Assembly (NCBI GenBank): GCA_963575745.1
Contig: CAUYUJ010006313.1
Span: 2,990-66,989 of the forward strand
Length of the DNA stretch: 64,000 nucleotides
Source: Prorocentrum cordatum
Taxonomy: Eukaryota > Sar > Dinophyceae > Prorocentrales > Prorocentraceae
Reading direction: 5' to 3'
Part shown: positions 55,463 through 64,000 of the stretch, in pieces
Layout: each line of letters begins with the position of its first letter
Position numbering within the stretch: the first letter of the stretch is position 1
Translations under genes and position numbers: made by a program
Notes under the pieces: generated by a model
Seen by the model: the letters and a program-made list of their open reading frames with translations, nothing else
What the model was told of the DNA's origin: nothing
The model's database searches: none

Positions 55463-55940
55463 AAGGGTTCACTTTAGTTCCCATGCCAACATGGCGACTT
55501 TTCGGATGTGGAATTGGTGCCCTGTCATTGTGAAAACCCAACAAATCGCATGTTAACTTCAGAATCCAATTGGCCACCATTAAGGGTTCACTATAGTTCC
55601 CATGCCAACACGGCGACTTTTTGGATGTGGAATTGGTGCCCTGTCATTGTGAAAACCCAACAAATCGCATGTTAACTTCAGAATGCAATCGGCCACCATT
55701 AAGGGTTCACTTTAGTTCCCATGCCAACACGGCGACTTTTTGGATGTGGAATTGGTGCCCTGTCATAGTGAAAACCCAACAAGTCGTATGTTAACTTCAG
55801 AATCCAATCGGCCACCATTATGGGTTCACTTTAGTTTCCATGCCAACATGGCGACTTTTTGGATGTGGAATTGGTGCCCTGTCATTGTGAAAACCAAACG
55901 TATCGCATGTTAACTTCAGAATCCAATCGGCCACCATTAA
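55463..55940. repeat. 119-bp tandem repeat, four units
   Basis: AAGGGTTCACTTTAGTTCCC starts at 55463, 55582, 55701 and 55820 (fourth with ATGGG). Each unit includes ATGGAATTGG-like and GAAAACCCAACAAATCGCA segments and ends AATCCAATCGGCCACCATT. Units differ by 3-6 bases. It occupies the slot of the 73-bp array in the paralogous block. Confidence 0.95.
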
Positions 55941-55944
55941 GGGT

Positions 55945-56560
55945 TCAGGAGCCCCAAATTGACGACTGTTACAGGAGTGGGATGACCCGCTCGGATTACT
56001 CATATGAGCTGCAGGCCCCATATGGAGGGGGCTCCCGCCTGAGACTTCCTCACAATTCACTCACAGACGAAGTTCCCACCTGAGACGTCCTCCATATTCA
56101 GGCCTGAGGAGCCCAAAATTGACGACAGTTACAAGATGGGACGACCCGCTCGGATTACTCATATGAGCTGCGGGCCCCATAGGGAGGGGGCTCCCGCCTG
56201 AGACTTCCTCACAATTCACTCACAGACGAAGCTCCCGCCTGAGACTTCCTCCATATTCAGGCCTGAGGAGCCCAAAGTTGACGACAGTTACAAGAGTGGG
56301 ATGACCCACTCAGATTACTCATATGAGCTGCAGGCCCCATAGGGAGGGGCCCGCCTGAGACTTCCTCACAATTTACTCACAGACGAGGCTGCCGCCTCAG
56401 ACTTCCTCCATATTCAGGCCTGAGGAGCCCAAAATTGACGACAGTTACAGGAGTGGGATGACCCACTCGGATTACTCATATGAGCTGCAGGACCCATAGG
56501 GAGGGGGCTCCAACCTGAGACTTCCACGCATTTCACTCACAGACGAGTGAGTGAGTGATG
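55945..56560. repeat. 163-bp tandem repeat, four units, block 2
   Basis: Same unit as 39090-39745 (GATTACTCATATGAGCTG(C/T), GCCTGAGGAGCCCAAA(A/G)TTG). It ends at GACGAGTGAGTGAGTGATGA as block 1 does. Unit lengths vary slightly, about 150-165, through small deletions. Confidence 0.9.
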
Positions 56561-56780
56561 ATGATGGTACTGATGATTAGTGTGCGTGTGAGAGTGTGAG
56601 ATGATGAGTGCGTGGGTGAGTGAGTGATGATGACGAGGAAGTTGTCGATGATGATGATGAGTGTGTTCAGTGAGTGAGTAAGTGAGTGAGTGAGTGAAGA
56701 ATGAGTGAGTGAGTGAGAGAGTGAGTGACTGAGTGAGTAAGTGAGTGAGTGAGTGAGTGAGTGAGTGAGTGATGAGTGAG
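56541..56780. repeat. (GAGT)n and GATGAT array
   Basis: GTGAGTGAGTGA tracts with GATGATGATGA interruptions, leading into the inner-core copy at 56790. Confidence 0.9.
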
Positions 56781-56789
56781 TGAGTTGGT

Positions 56790-56850
56790 GTTCCTGTTCC
56801 TGTGCGGGGTGTCCAGAGAAAACAAGAACCCCACTTTGGATGTGGGGAAA
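56790..56850 (+). repeat. Inner-core sequence of the giant element, internal copy 2
   Basis: GTTCCTGTTCCTGTGCGGGG, then TGTCCAGAGAAAACAAGAAC, CCCACTTTGGATGTGGGG. The same core is in both terminal repeats and, inverted, at 37066-37133. The first copy of the 57-bp repeat starts directly after it. Confidence 0.8.
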
Positions 56851-57478
56851 AATTGTCAGCAGCCCCCTCTGCCCCACTGAATTGCCCCCCCGAGGACCCC
56901 CAAAAAACTCTGTTTGTCAGCAGCCCCCTCTGCCCCACGGAATGGGGCCCCCGAAACAAGTTACCAGCAGCCCCCTCTGCCCCACGGAATGGGGCCCCGA
57001 GGACCCCCGAAAACAATTGTCAGAGCAGCAGCCCCCTCTGCCCCACCGAATTGTTCCCCCAAGGACCCCCAAACAAAGTTGTCAGCAGCCCCCTTTGCCC
57101 CACCAAATTGCCCCCCCGAAGACCCCCAAAACAAGTTGTCAGCAGCCCCCTCTGCCCCACCAAAAACACATGAAAACAGTTGCCAGCAGCCCCCTCTGCC
57201 CCCCCGGAGAAGCTCCGAAACAAGTTGTCAGCAGCCCCCTCCGCCCTGCCAAATTGCCACCCGAGGACCCCCCAAAAAGAGTGGTCAGCAGCCGCCCCCT
57301 CTGCCCCACCGAATTGTCGCCCCAAGGGCCCCCGAAAAAAGTTGTCAGCAACCCCCTCTGCCCCACTGAATTGCCCCCCCGAGGACCCCCCCAAACAAAT
57401 TGTCAGCAGCGGCCCCCTCTGCCCCACCAAATTGCCCCCCCGAGGACCCCCGAAACAAGTTGTCAGCAGCCCCCTGGA
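56850..57478. repeat. 57-bp GTCAGCAGCCCCC repeat, long array
   Basis: About 11-12 units of 42-62 bp with GTCAGCAGCCCCCTCTGCCC, CACCGAATTGCCCCCC and CGAGGACCCCCAAAACAAG. Length variation is mostly in the C-run and A-run. It is open in several frames on both strands, which gives spurious proteins of 150-260 residues. Confidence 0.9.
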
Positions 57479-58864
57479 TCGATCGATCGATCCTCCTCGA
57501 ACCCAGAAGATCAATCGATCCCCCTCGAACCTCGCTCCTCGATTGATCCCCCTTCTCCTCGATCCGCGCTCCCCGGAGGATGATCCCCCCCTGGATCCCC
57601 CAGCCCACAGGAGGGGGAGCAGGGGGCCCAGAAGATCGAAACTTTGACCCTCGATCGATCCTCCTTCTCCTCGACCCTCGCGCGCGGTGCAAGCAAGCAC
57701 GCGCGCAAGCACAGAGGGCGACGACGACGACGACGACAGCCGCCGCCAGGTGATGGCGCCTGGCCCACCACCAGCAGCGGGCCCACCGGGCGTCCCACGC
57801 GCGGCAGTGGTCGCAATCAAGATGGGGGGGAGGAGGAGGCCAGCGGGAGGAACGAGTGGGAGGGGTCCTCCTCCTCCTCCTCCTCCTTCTCATCCTTTTA
57901 CTCTGACTCTTACTCTTACTCTTACTCTGACTCTTACTCTGACTCTTACTCCCGCCCAATGAGTAAGTGGAATACTCCCTGACTCTTAAGTGCATGGGAA
58001 TGTTTAGGCCCCAATGATTAAACGCGACAACCCCTCCATGATTAAACACGACAACATCCTAGCATGCCCCTCCCCTTCTTCCAAAACATCATAGCATGCC
58101 TGCCCCAAAGGCATCCGAGCTCCAGGAGGGCCCCAAGAGAGCCCCAGACGAACTCCCTCGAAGAGTTCATTGGCAGCGAAGTTGGAAAAGATACCTTTGA
58201 CGCCACTGGGGCCAGTGGGACATCTAAGACGACCTCCTCCTGAAGATTCCTGAAGGTGACCCCCTTTCCCCTTATCCCTTAGCCACATCCCCCCCCTACA
58301 TTTTGAAGGGAGGGGGAGGAGGATGTGAGAGGATTGTGCAAAGAGCTCCCCCAAACAGATGAATACTCATGTCGATGCAACTGGTTCCTGTCACCTGTCA
58401 CGTTGATGTCAGTGTTGGGTTCTGACACCGCGTGGACCATTCAACCATTTGTCAAGTGTAAACTCCCTTTTTTTCCATTTCCCAGCAGCCAGCTCCCATA
58501 GGCAGGGCTTCTGAACATGCTGGCAGAGAACGATCCCATGCCAGGCCACTGCTGCTGGAGGCTTTTTTTCCTCTCGCAGCAAGCTTGCAAGCTTTTGAAG
58601 CAAGCTTGTGAACCAGCTTGTCAGATCAAAGCCTGAGCCATAAGCAAAACACCATCCAACCGGTCTCGTGGCTCACAGCAAATGCTACTCTGATTGGAAT
58701 TGTGACGAATCTGCGACTGACACCCACAAGGTAGACCACCAGCACTTTGCACCATCATTTAACACCAAGTGCCCATTCCGAGAATGAGAATTCCATGGCT
58801 GACAATTCCAATGATATGAACCCAATGGCTGAGACTACCATGGTTGATCATACAACCCACGCAA
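57479..58864. other. No gene seen; GATC-rich, CGA and hexamer tracts, then plain spacer
   Basis: CGATCGATCGATC and CTCGA(A/T)CC motifs at 57478-57670, (CGA)n at 57719-57740, a short ACTCTTACTCTTACTCTGAC array at 57897-57960 that resembles the terminal hexamer arrays, then about 900 bp of AT-richer spacer with (58770-58850) AATTCCATGGCTGACAATTC-type near repeats. No coding signal. Confidence 0.5.
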
Positions 58865-59810
58865 CTAATAGGCTGGAACGTCCACCACTAATGCGAACAA
58901 CCACATGACCGCTGCATTAATGTTGACCTCAAACGAGTTTACTTTGTCCACTGGGAATTCGTAGTCACGTTCAGGATCTGCTGCCCCTTGCTCAAAATGG
59001 GCATTCATCACTTGAGAGACTCTGTGGTCGTGAGCATGCTCCTGGTAGGCAGTGTATGGGCCACTCTGTTTCCCCATGCTACGTAGAGCTGGCTGCCTGC
59101 ACCTATGTGGTGGCAGTTGCAGTGATGGAGGCACATAGCCAGATGCAATTTGTGCTCGCACCAGGCTGGCACAGGCATTGGATAGGCTCCCATCCCACTC
59201 CGCCGTGAAAAGGACACGATGCCCACACTTTGTTGCATCTGCCAACAAGTCTATGAGATCGAAACACTGCTTCTCATCCTCATATAGAAAAGGGTAAAAA
59301 GGCCCATTGTTGTTCATACGTACCACCAGATCTCTGCCATTCATGAGTGGCCGAAGGGGATCTTGACTCGGCCAATTGCTGTGACAAGGCGTGTAGCCCG
59401 GCACCTGCGTCAATTTGGCCAAGTACGATGGTGTGGCTGAAGTCCGCATGCTGTCAGTGGACCGATTGATGCAGATCACCATGGCGTTGGGCAATTGGCC
59501 CACCGCTGACTCGAACACCATGGTCTCGTAGAACATCGCCCTCTCACAGGAGCTGCCTGGGCTTTGCCCAGTGTACTTTCTGATCAGCCTGTCTAGATAC
59601 GGATTAAAGCTTGCCGCGGGCCAGAGGCAGGAAAAGATGGCCACTGCAGGCGCCGCCACCAGGTTGGGGTCCTGGAACAATCCCAGGATGTCCCGGGTAC
59701 CAATGGTGATGCCAAGCTCCCTGAGAGAAGGTCCATGGTGTTGCATCAACACGTCCAAGCAGAGGTCAGATGCTTCCCAATTGCTGAAGTCCACACCCTG
59801 CTCCACCATC
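58865..59810 (-). CDS. Unknown protein next to the right end of the giant element
   Basis: The frame is open from 60058, but protein-like sequence starts near 59810: MVEQGVDFSNWEASDLCLDV, LMQHHGPSLRELGITIGTRD, LGLFQDPNLVAAPAVAIFSC, NPYLDRLIRKYTGQSPGSSC, AMVICINRSTDSMRTSATPS, GRDLVVRMNNNGPFYPFLYE, DEKQCFDLIDLLADATKCGH and RVLFTAEWDGSLSNACASLV. A second coding-like part is AAVMWLFALVVDVPAY with a stop at 58865-58867; the stretch between (about 59110-59060) may contain an intron. An ATG lies at 59806-59808. Alternating beta strands and helices suggest a globular domain. No motif I know. Being the terminal gene, transcribed inward from the right end, it is a second candidate for a mobility function. 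Confidence 0.6.
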
Positions 59811-60149
59811 TTGCCAAACCGCCTACCCTCGAGGCCAAACCACCTACCTGAGGGTCTGATGTGCCCAGCTGGCTGCTTGAGCCCAGGCAGCTGGCTGACG
59901 CAGGAGGGGGAGGAGATGGCAAGGGGGGCATGTCCGGCCCCAGGGACACCGCCAACTCGAAATCGGCTCAAAATCGGTCCCCCGACCCCCCCCCCCCTGG
60001 TCCGAACGCGCCCGTTTTCCACTGCGTCTGGCCATGGCGACGAGGGCCCCCCCCCCAAAGGCCAACAGTCGGTGTCTCAAGTGGCCACCCCAAGACTTCC
60101 TCGCAATACACATGTAGTGAAACAGAGCAGGCAATCAGAGGAGTTGGAG

Positions 60150-61151
60150 AAGGGCCAAGCAGACTTGCATCCTCTTCACCTCCTCCCTTCCTCCACCTCC
60201 TCCCGCAGCAGGAGGAGGGATGAGGAGGAGTGTATTTTGTTTTCCCCACATCCAAAGTGGGGTTCTTGTTTTCTCTGCACACGCCACGCAGGATCTCGAG
60301 TAAGAGCAAGAGTAAGAGTGGGAGTGAGAGTGAGAGTAATAGTAAGAGTAAGGAAGGGGAGGGAGGAGGAGGGAGGGAGGGAGGGAGGGAGGAGTACGAG
60401 TAAGAGTAAGAGTAAGAGTAAAAGGGTAAGCGTAAGAGTAAGAGTAAGAGTAAGAGTAATAGTAAGAGTAAGAGTAGGAGAAAGAGTAAGAGTAGTATTC
60501 AGAGTGCTAGTAAGATGAAGAGTAAGAGTAAGATAACATAATGAGAGTAAGAGTAAGACTAAGAGTAAGAGTCAGAGCAAGTGTAAGAGTAAGAGTAAGG
60601 GTAACTTATAAGAGTAAGAGCAAGAGTAAGAGTCAGAGCAAGAGTAAGAGTAAGAGTAAATAATAAGAGTAAGAGTAAGAGTAAGAGTAAGAGGAATAGT
60701 AATAGTAAGAGTAAGGGTAACTTATAAGAGTAAGAGTAAGAGTAAGAGTCAGAGTCAGAGTAAGAGTAAGAGTAAGAGTAAGAGTACGAGTAAGAGTAAA
60801 TAGTAAGAGTAAGAGTAAGAGTAAGAGTAATAGTAATAGTAAGAGCAATTGTAAAAATAAGAGTACGGGTAAATTATGAGAGTAAGAGTAAGAGTAAGAG
60901 TAAGAGTAAGAGTAAGAGTAAACAATAAGAGTAATAGTAAGAGTAAGAGTAAGAGTAAGAGTAAACAATAAGAGTAAGAATAAGAGTAATACTAGAGTAA
61001 GAGTAAGAGTAAGAGTAAGGGTAAGAGTAAGGGTAAGAGTAAGAGTAATAGTACTAGTAAGACTAAGAATAATAGTAATAGTAAGACTAAGATGCGCCAA
61101 AACCGCGCCCTGGGCTGGTGACTTTCGCCCCTTGCTCTAAGATTCTTGCTT
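60150..61151 (-). repeat. Right terminal inverted repeat of the giant element
   Basis: Inverse of the left end. Inner core 60150-60300 (GGGCCAAGCAGACTTGCATC, TTCCCCACATCCAAAGTGGG, CTCTGCACACGCCACGCAGG), GAGTAA-type hexamer array 60300-61087 with a GGGAGGAGGGAGGGAGG insert at 60355-60392, outer core 61088-61151 ending GATTCTTGCTT. Confidence 0.85.
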
Positions 61152-61155
61152 GCTG
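61152..61155. repeat. Target-site duplication GCTG, right copy
   Basis: Direct repeat of 23225-23228 immediately outside the right terminal repeat. Confidence 0.8.
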
Positions 61156-63930
61156 GCAGCCTTGGGCTTCGCCGTCCACGGGGGGGCGGGGGGCGCGGCG
61201 TCGCGGACCGACTTTGCGGGGCTCGCCTTCGACGGCAGGGCGCGCGCGGCCAAGCAAGGTATCCTTTGGGCGCGCGCGGAGGCTCTGGCTTGCCATCGAG
61301 GCGCTGCTTCGCCGAGGCTCTTGCGCGGGCCGCGCGTTGTAGATCGTCGCTGGACACTTCGCCTGGGCCATTGAGATCAGCGCTCTCGGCGCTCAGCTCG
61401 GCGCGCCCGTTCGTCGAGACCATGGGGCTGGAGCCAAGCGCGTCGCGGCCTGCAGTTCGCGAGGAGCTCGGGCACGCCGGGAACGCGCCCCCCGCGACGT
61501 CGCCGCGCGCCGACGCGAGCTGGCGAGGGGACCGCCAGCAACGCGCCACACTGGGACTGCGGCGTCTGCGAGCGCGGCGCCTAGGCGGAGGAGATCGCGC
61601 GGCCGGGCGCCGGCGGCGCCGCCGGGGCGCTGCAGCCGCGCGGACCCGCGCCTTCCACAGCGACCTGGAGCCCTTCGGCGAGGCGCTTGCCGGACAGCAT
61701 GGGGCAGGCGGCCGAGCGCGCCGAGGCCCTCGCGGCGGGCGCGAGTTAGCTTCGCGCGCCCCGATGCCCCGCGCATCGCGGCGTCTTGTCCGCGGCGGGG
61801 CCCAGCGAACATCTTTCGCTTCAAAAGGTTCTCTTTGTCCAACTCTCTTCGGCGCCTCTCACGGGGCCGAGCGTCGGGATCTGCGTCTGGTCGACGACCT
61901 CGGCCTGGCGCTGGCTGCCGGGAAGGGGCGCCCCGGCGCTTTTCAGCTACGGGGCTTCCTCAGGGATATTTGCGCCCTGCCCATGGCCCGCCGTCTTCAG
62001 GCGCGCGTTCGCTGGGCCCCGTTGGACAGGAACCCAGCCGACAACCCCTCGCGAGGTCTTCGCAACATCGAGCTGCAGGGCGAGGGGGATGACGGCGCAG
62101 CGGGCGCTGCCAATGCTGCCGGTCGTGATGGCGAGCTGCAGGCGGCGCCCAGCTTCTGGACCTTCGCTTTGCGCGAGCCGCGCGAGGTCGCGCCGCCTCG
62201 ACGCGAGTGCGCCGACGGCCACGAAGGACGAGTGGATGAAGCTGGCGGGCCTCGCCCCAGCTGCTGCAGCGGCGGCGCGGAGGACTTGGCGCCGCGCGCC
62301 CCGCCCGAGTCGGCGCCCCTCCCAGACTCGCGCCCCCCCGCCTTCCTGGAGCCGAGGTCCGCGGTGAAGGTGACGTTTGCGGATTATCGAAGTTGCGCGA
62401 AGGCCTACCTGGGCCGGGCGGCGCAGGCTTCGGCGGGCGGGCCCTCGGCGGCCGAGCTCGACCTGTCGCTGACCACGCAAATTGACAAGCTGTTCTTCCT
62501 GGGCTGCCCTGGGGGCGCGGCGAGCAAGACGTCGGCGGCTGCGACGTTCTTCTACCCCGAGGTCGGCCGCAACGGGCCGCAGAGCCTGCCGCGCTCGGCC
62601 CAGGCGTTGACCGGCTGGGTCAAGGTGGCCCCGAGGACCATTCGGATGCCAGTCCCTTGGCGACAGGTTTCCGCGCTGGTCGGGCACGTGCTGTCGCGGG
62701 GGCAGGTGGGGCATTCTGCGGCGCTGCTGCTGGCGTTTCGCGCCTGCCTGCGACCGGGCGAGGTCGACGCGCGCTCGGCGATGCAGGTGGCGGCGCCGGC
62801 GGCGGGCGCGGGCTCGGGGCAGCAGCAGTGGGCGCTGCTCCTCGGGCCCAGCGAGCCGGGCGAGCCCGCCGCGGTCGGCGCCTTCGACGAGAGCGTCGTG
62901 CTCGACGAGGTGACGCGCCTGCGCGGCAGCCTCGCGGAGCTCAAGAGGCGGCGCCAACGCCCGCAGCAGCGGGCCTGGACGTCAACGCCCGCAGCAGCGG
63001 GCCTGGACGTTCGCGCGAAGCGACCTGGGCGTGGAGAAGCAGATCTCCGCGGAGGCGCTGGGGTTCGAGGCGATGGGCCTGACGGCATACGGCCACAGTC
63101 GCGGCGGCGCCTCGCGCGACCTGCTGACCAGAGGCCGCGCAGCGCGCGAGGTCAAAGCCAGGGGCCGTTGGCGCAGCGACCCCATGCGGAAGCGGCGCGG
63201 CAAGGATGCGAGAGCGTTGGCAGAGCTTCACGAGGCCCCGGCGGCCACGCTGAAGTTCGGGCGGCGCGTGGCCGGCAGGCTCCAGCAGATCTTGGACGTT
63301 CGCGAGGGGCTGCCGCCACTGCTGGGGCCATCCGCGAGCGCGCTTGACCGATCGCTAGATTCGGGCAAGGTCGCGCCGAGCTTCCAAGAACAACTTTTCG
63401 GAGCGCTAAGGCCTCACGAAAACAAGTTTTTGTCTGGAGCTCTTCGCGGCCCACCGCGGCGTCTCCAAGGCCGCGCAGGATTTAGGCTTTGGGGTCGTGG
63501 CGGTCGACATCCTCCAGAAGATCTTGAGGAGGTGGATATGCGGGGGGGCGTCGTCGGTCTCTGGATGGGCACGCCCTGTTGTTCCTGGTCTCAGGCGATC
63601 CACGGGCCCCCGGGGGCCGGCAGGCGTCGCCTTCGAAATTCTGCCCACTTTCGGGGGGGGGCCCGAGTCTCGGCGCGCGGGCGCGAGAGGCCTGCGCGAA
63701 CATGGAAACGTCTGGCTGGAGTTGTTTTGCTGTAACAAATGGTCCGCGCGCGCTGCCGAGTTGGTATGCCCGCGGCCATCGAGAATCCCAGCAGTGTCTG
63801 GACGTGGCAGATCCCTCCGCTTGCCCACCTCTTGCCAGAGGCCAGACAGCCACGCGTGCACTGTAGAGTGTTTTGCGTTCGGAGCCCCGTGGCGTAAACA
63901 CACTTGGGTCCAGGTCTGGGGTTTGGGTTT
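61152..63930 (+). pseudogene. Retroelement, 3' half: RT tail, RNase H remnant, tyrosine recombinase, methyltransferase-like domain
   Basis: It resumes at codon 61156 with AALGFAVHGG and FAGLAFDGRARAAKQGI (RT thumb-like region), then AGHFAWAIEISALGAQ in another frame. RNase H remnant at about 61870-62070: RDLRLVDDLGLALAAGKGRP and RWAPLDRNPADNPSRG, equivalent to the WIP-x-E-x-N-x-A-D-x-P-S-R end of related polymerases. Tyrosine recombinase 62360-63330: AFRACLRPGEVDARS holds the first catalytic Arg, while the second box reads TAYGHSRGGASRDLL and the Tyr box MRKRRGKDARAL without a Tyr, so the enzyme looks dead. Methyltransferase-like domain 63430-63930: LELFAAHRGVSKAAQDLGFG, then GVVGLWMGTPCCSWSQAIHG (PC motif) and ECFAFGAPWRKHTWVQVW, in three frames. 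It is the continuation of 20640-23228. Domain names come from family memory. Confidence 0.8.
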
Positions 63931-64000
63931 CCGCATCAGGCTTCCTGGTCCGTGCCGTGGGTCGTCGTCTAGGGATGCGTAGTTTTGTTTCGAACAAGCG
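63931..64000. other. Retroelement 3' edge, nothing further seen
   Basis: Seventy bases to the end of the window. No terminal repeat of the retroelement can be identified here. Confidence 0.3.

Noticed and set aside
56780-57583. Pro/Ser/Gln-rich frames on both strands of the 57-bp repeat array
   Set aside because: Repeat-driven; unit length varies between 42 and 62 bp, so no frame is kept across units.

Overview
The window looks like dinoflagellate nuclear DNA. It has long gene-poor stretches packed with micro- and minisatellites, GC-rich and CpG-rich flanks, introns with non-canonical donors, and protein families I know mainly from dinoflagellate genomes: reverse transcriptase plus tyrosine-recombinase retroelements with a methyltransferase-like tail, DUF7869-type proteins and kinesin-light-chain-type repeats. 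I cannot fix the species; Prorocentrum or a Suessiales member is a guess. No rRNA, tRNA, CRISPR array or bacterial-type operon was seen.

Main result. A retroelement on the + strand is cut in two. Its gag-like region and the N-terminal two thirds of its reverse transcriptase lie at about 20.64-23.228 kb. The reading frame resumes at 61.156 kb and continues through the RT tail, RNase H remnant, tyrosine recombinase and a methyltransferase-like domain to about 63.93 kb. Between the halves lies a 37.9-kb segment (23229-61151). Its ends are inverted repeats of about 1 kb (outer 64 bp, about 60 of 64 identical), and both sides carry the 4-bp direct repeat GCTG. Deleting the segment plus one GCTG joins the two RT halves in frame with normal RT spacing. 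I read this as one insertion of a very large terminal-inverted-repeat transposon, which I call the giant element.

Giant element (23.2-61.2 kb). Each end has an outer conserved core, a long TTACTC-type hexamer array and an inner conserved core; the inner core recurs near 37.1 and 56.8 kb. All genes I can support inside are on the minus strand: a gene next to the right end (58.9-59.8 kb, unknown); a DUF7869-type multi-exon gene (48.3-51.9 kb, candidate transposase); a Lys/Ala/Pro-rich protein with a Cys cluster (46.2-47.2 kb); a C5-methyltransferase-like gene (44.05-44.93 kb) with a 3' fragment copy at 40.2-40.5 kb; an acidic nuclear-type protein (41.2-41.6 kb); a large multi-exon gene or gene pair of unknown function (29.6-36.5 kb, one in-frame stop); an acidic protein with duplicated SUMO-interaction-like motifs (27.2-27.9 kb); and a kinesin-light-chain-type repeat region followed by a GIY-YIG-like domain (24.7-26.0 kb). 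Several introns are best explained as GC-AG introns. The rest is trinucleotide repeats, tandem arrays and internal duplications, including a 2-kb segmental duplication (37.6-39.75 and 54.85-56.56 kb).

Left flank (1-20.6 kb). There is one well supported coding exon, a Pro-rich TQWQ-repeat protein (12.4-14.3 kb), and otherwise mobile debris: two satellite arrays of one 90-bp family in opposite orientation (1.26-2.32 and 17.6-19.45 kb), several foldback or MITE-like families, a near-perfect 165-bp palindrome, and long CTC, GAG and GAT microsatellites.

How the parts may work together: the retroelement carries its own (decayed) RT, recombinase and methyltransferase-like domain. The giant element carries a candidate DDE-type transposase, a methyltransferase-like protein and several nuclear-type proteins, consistent with a self-mobile cargo element. 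That functional reading is inference.
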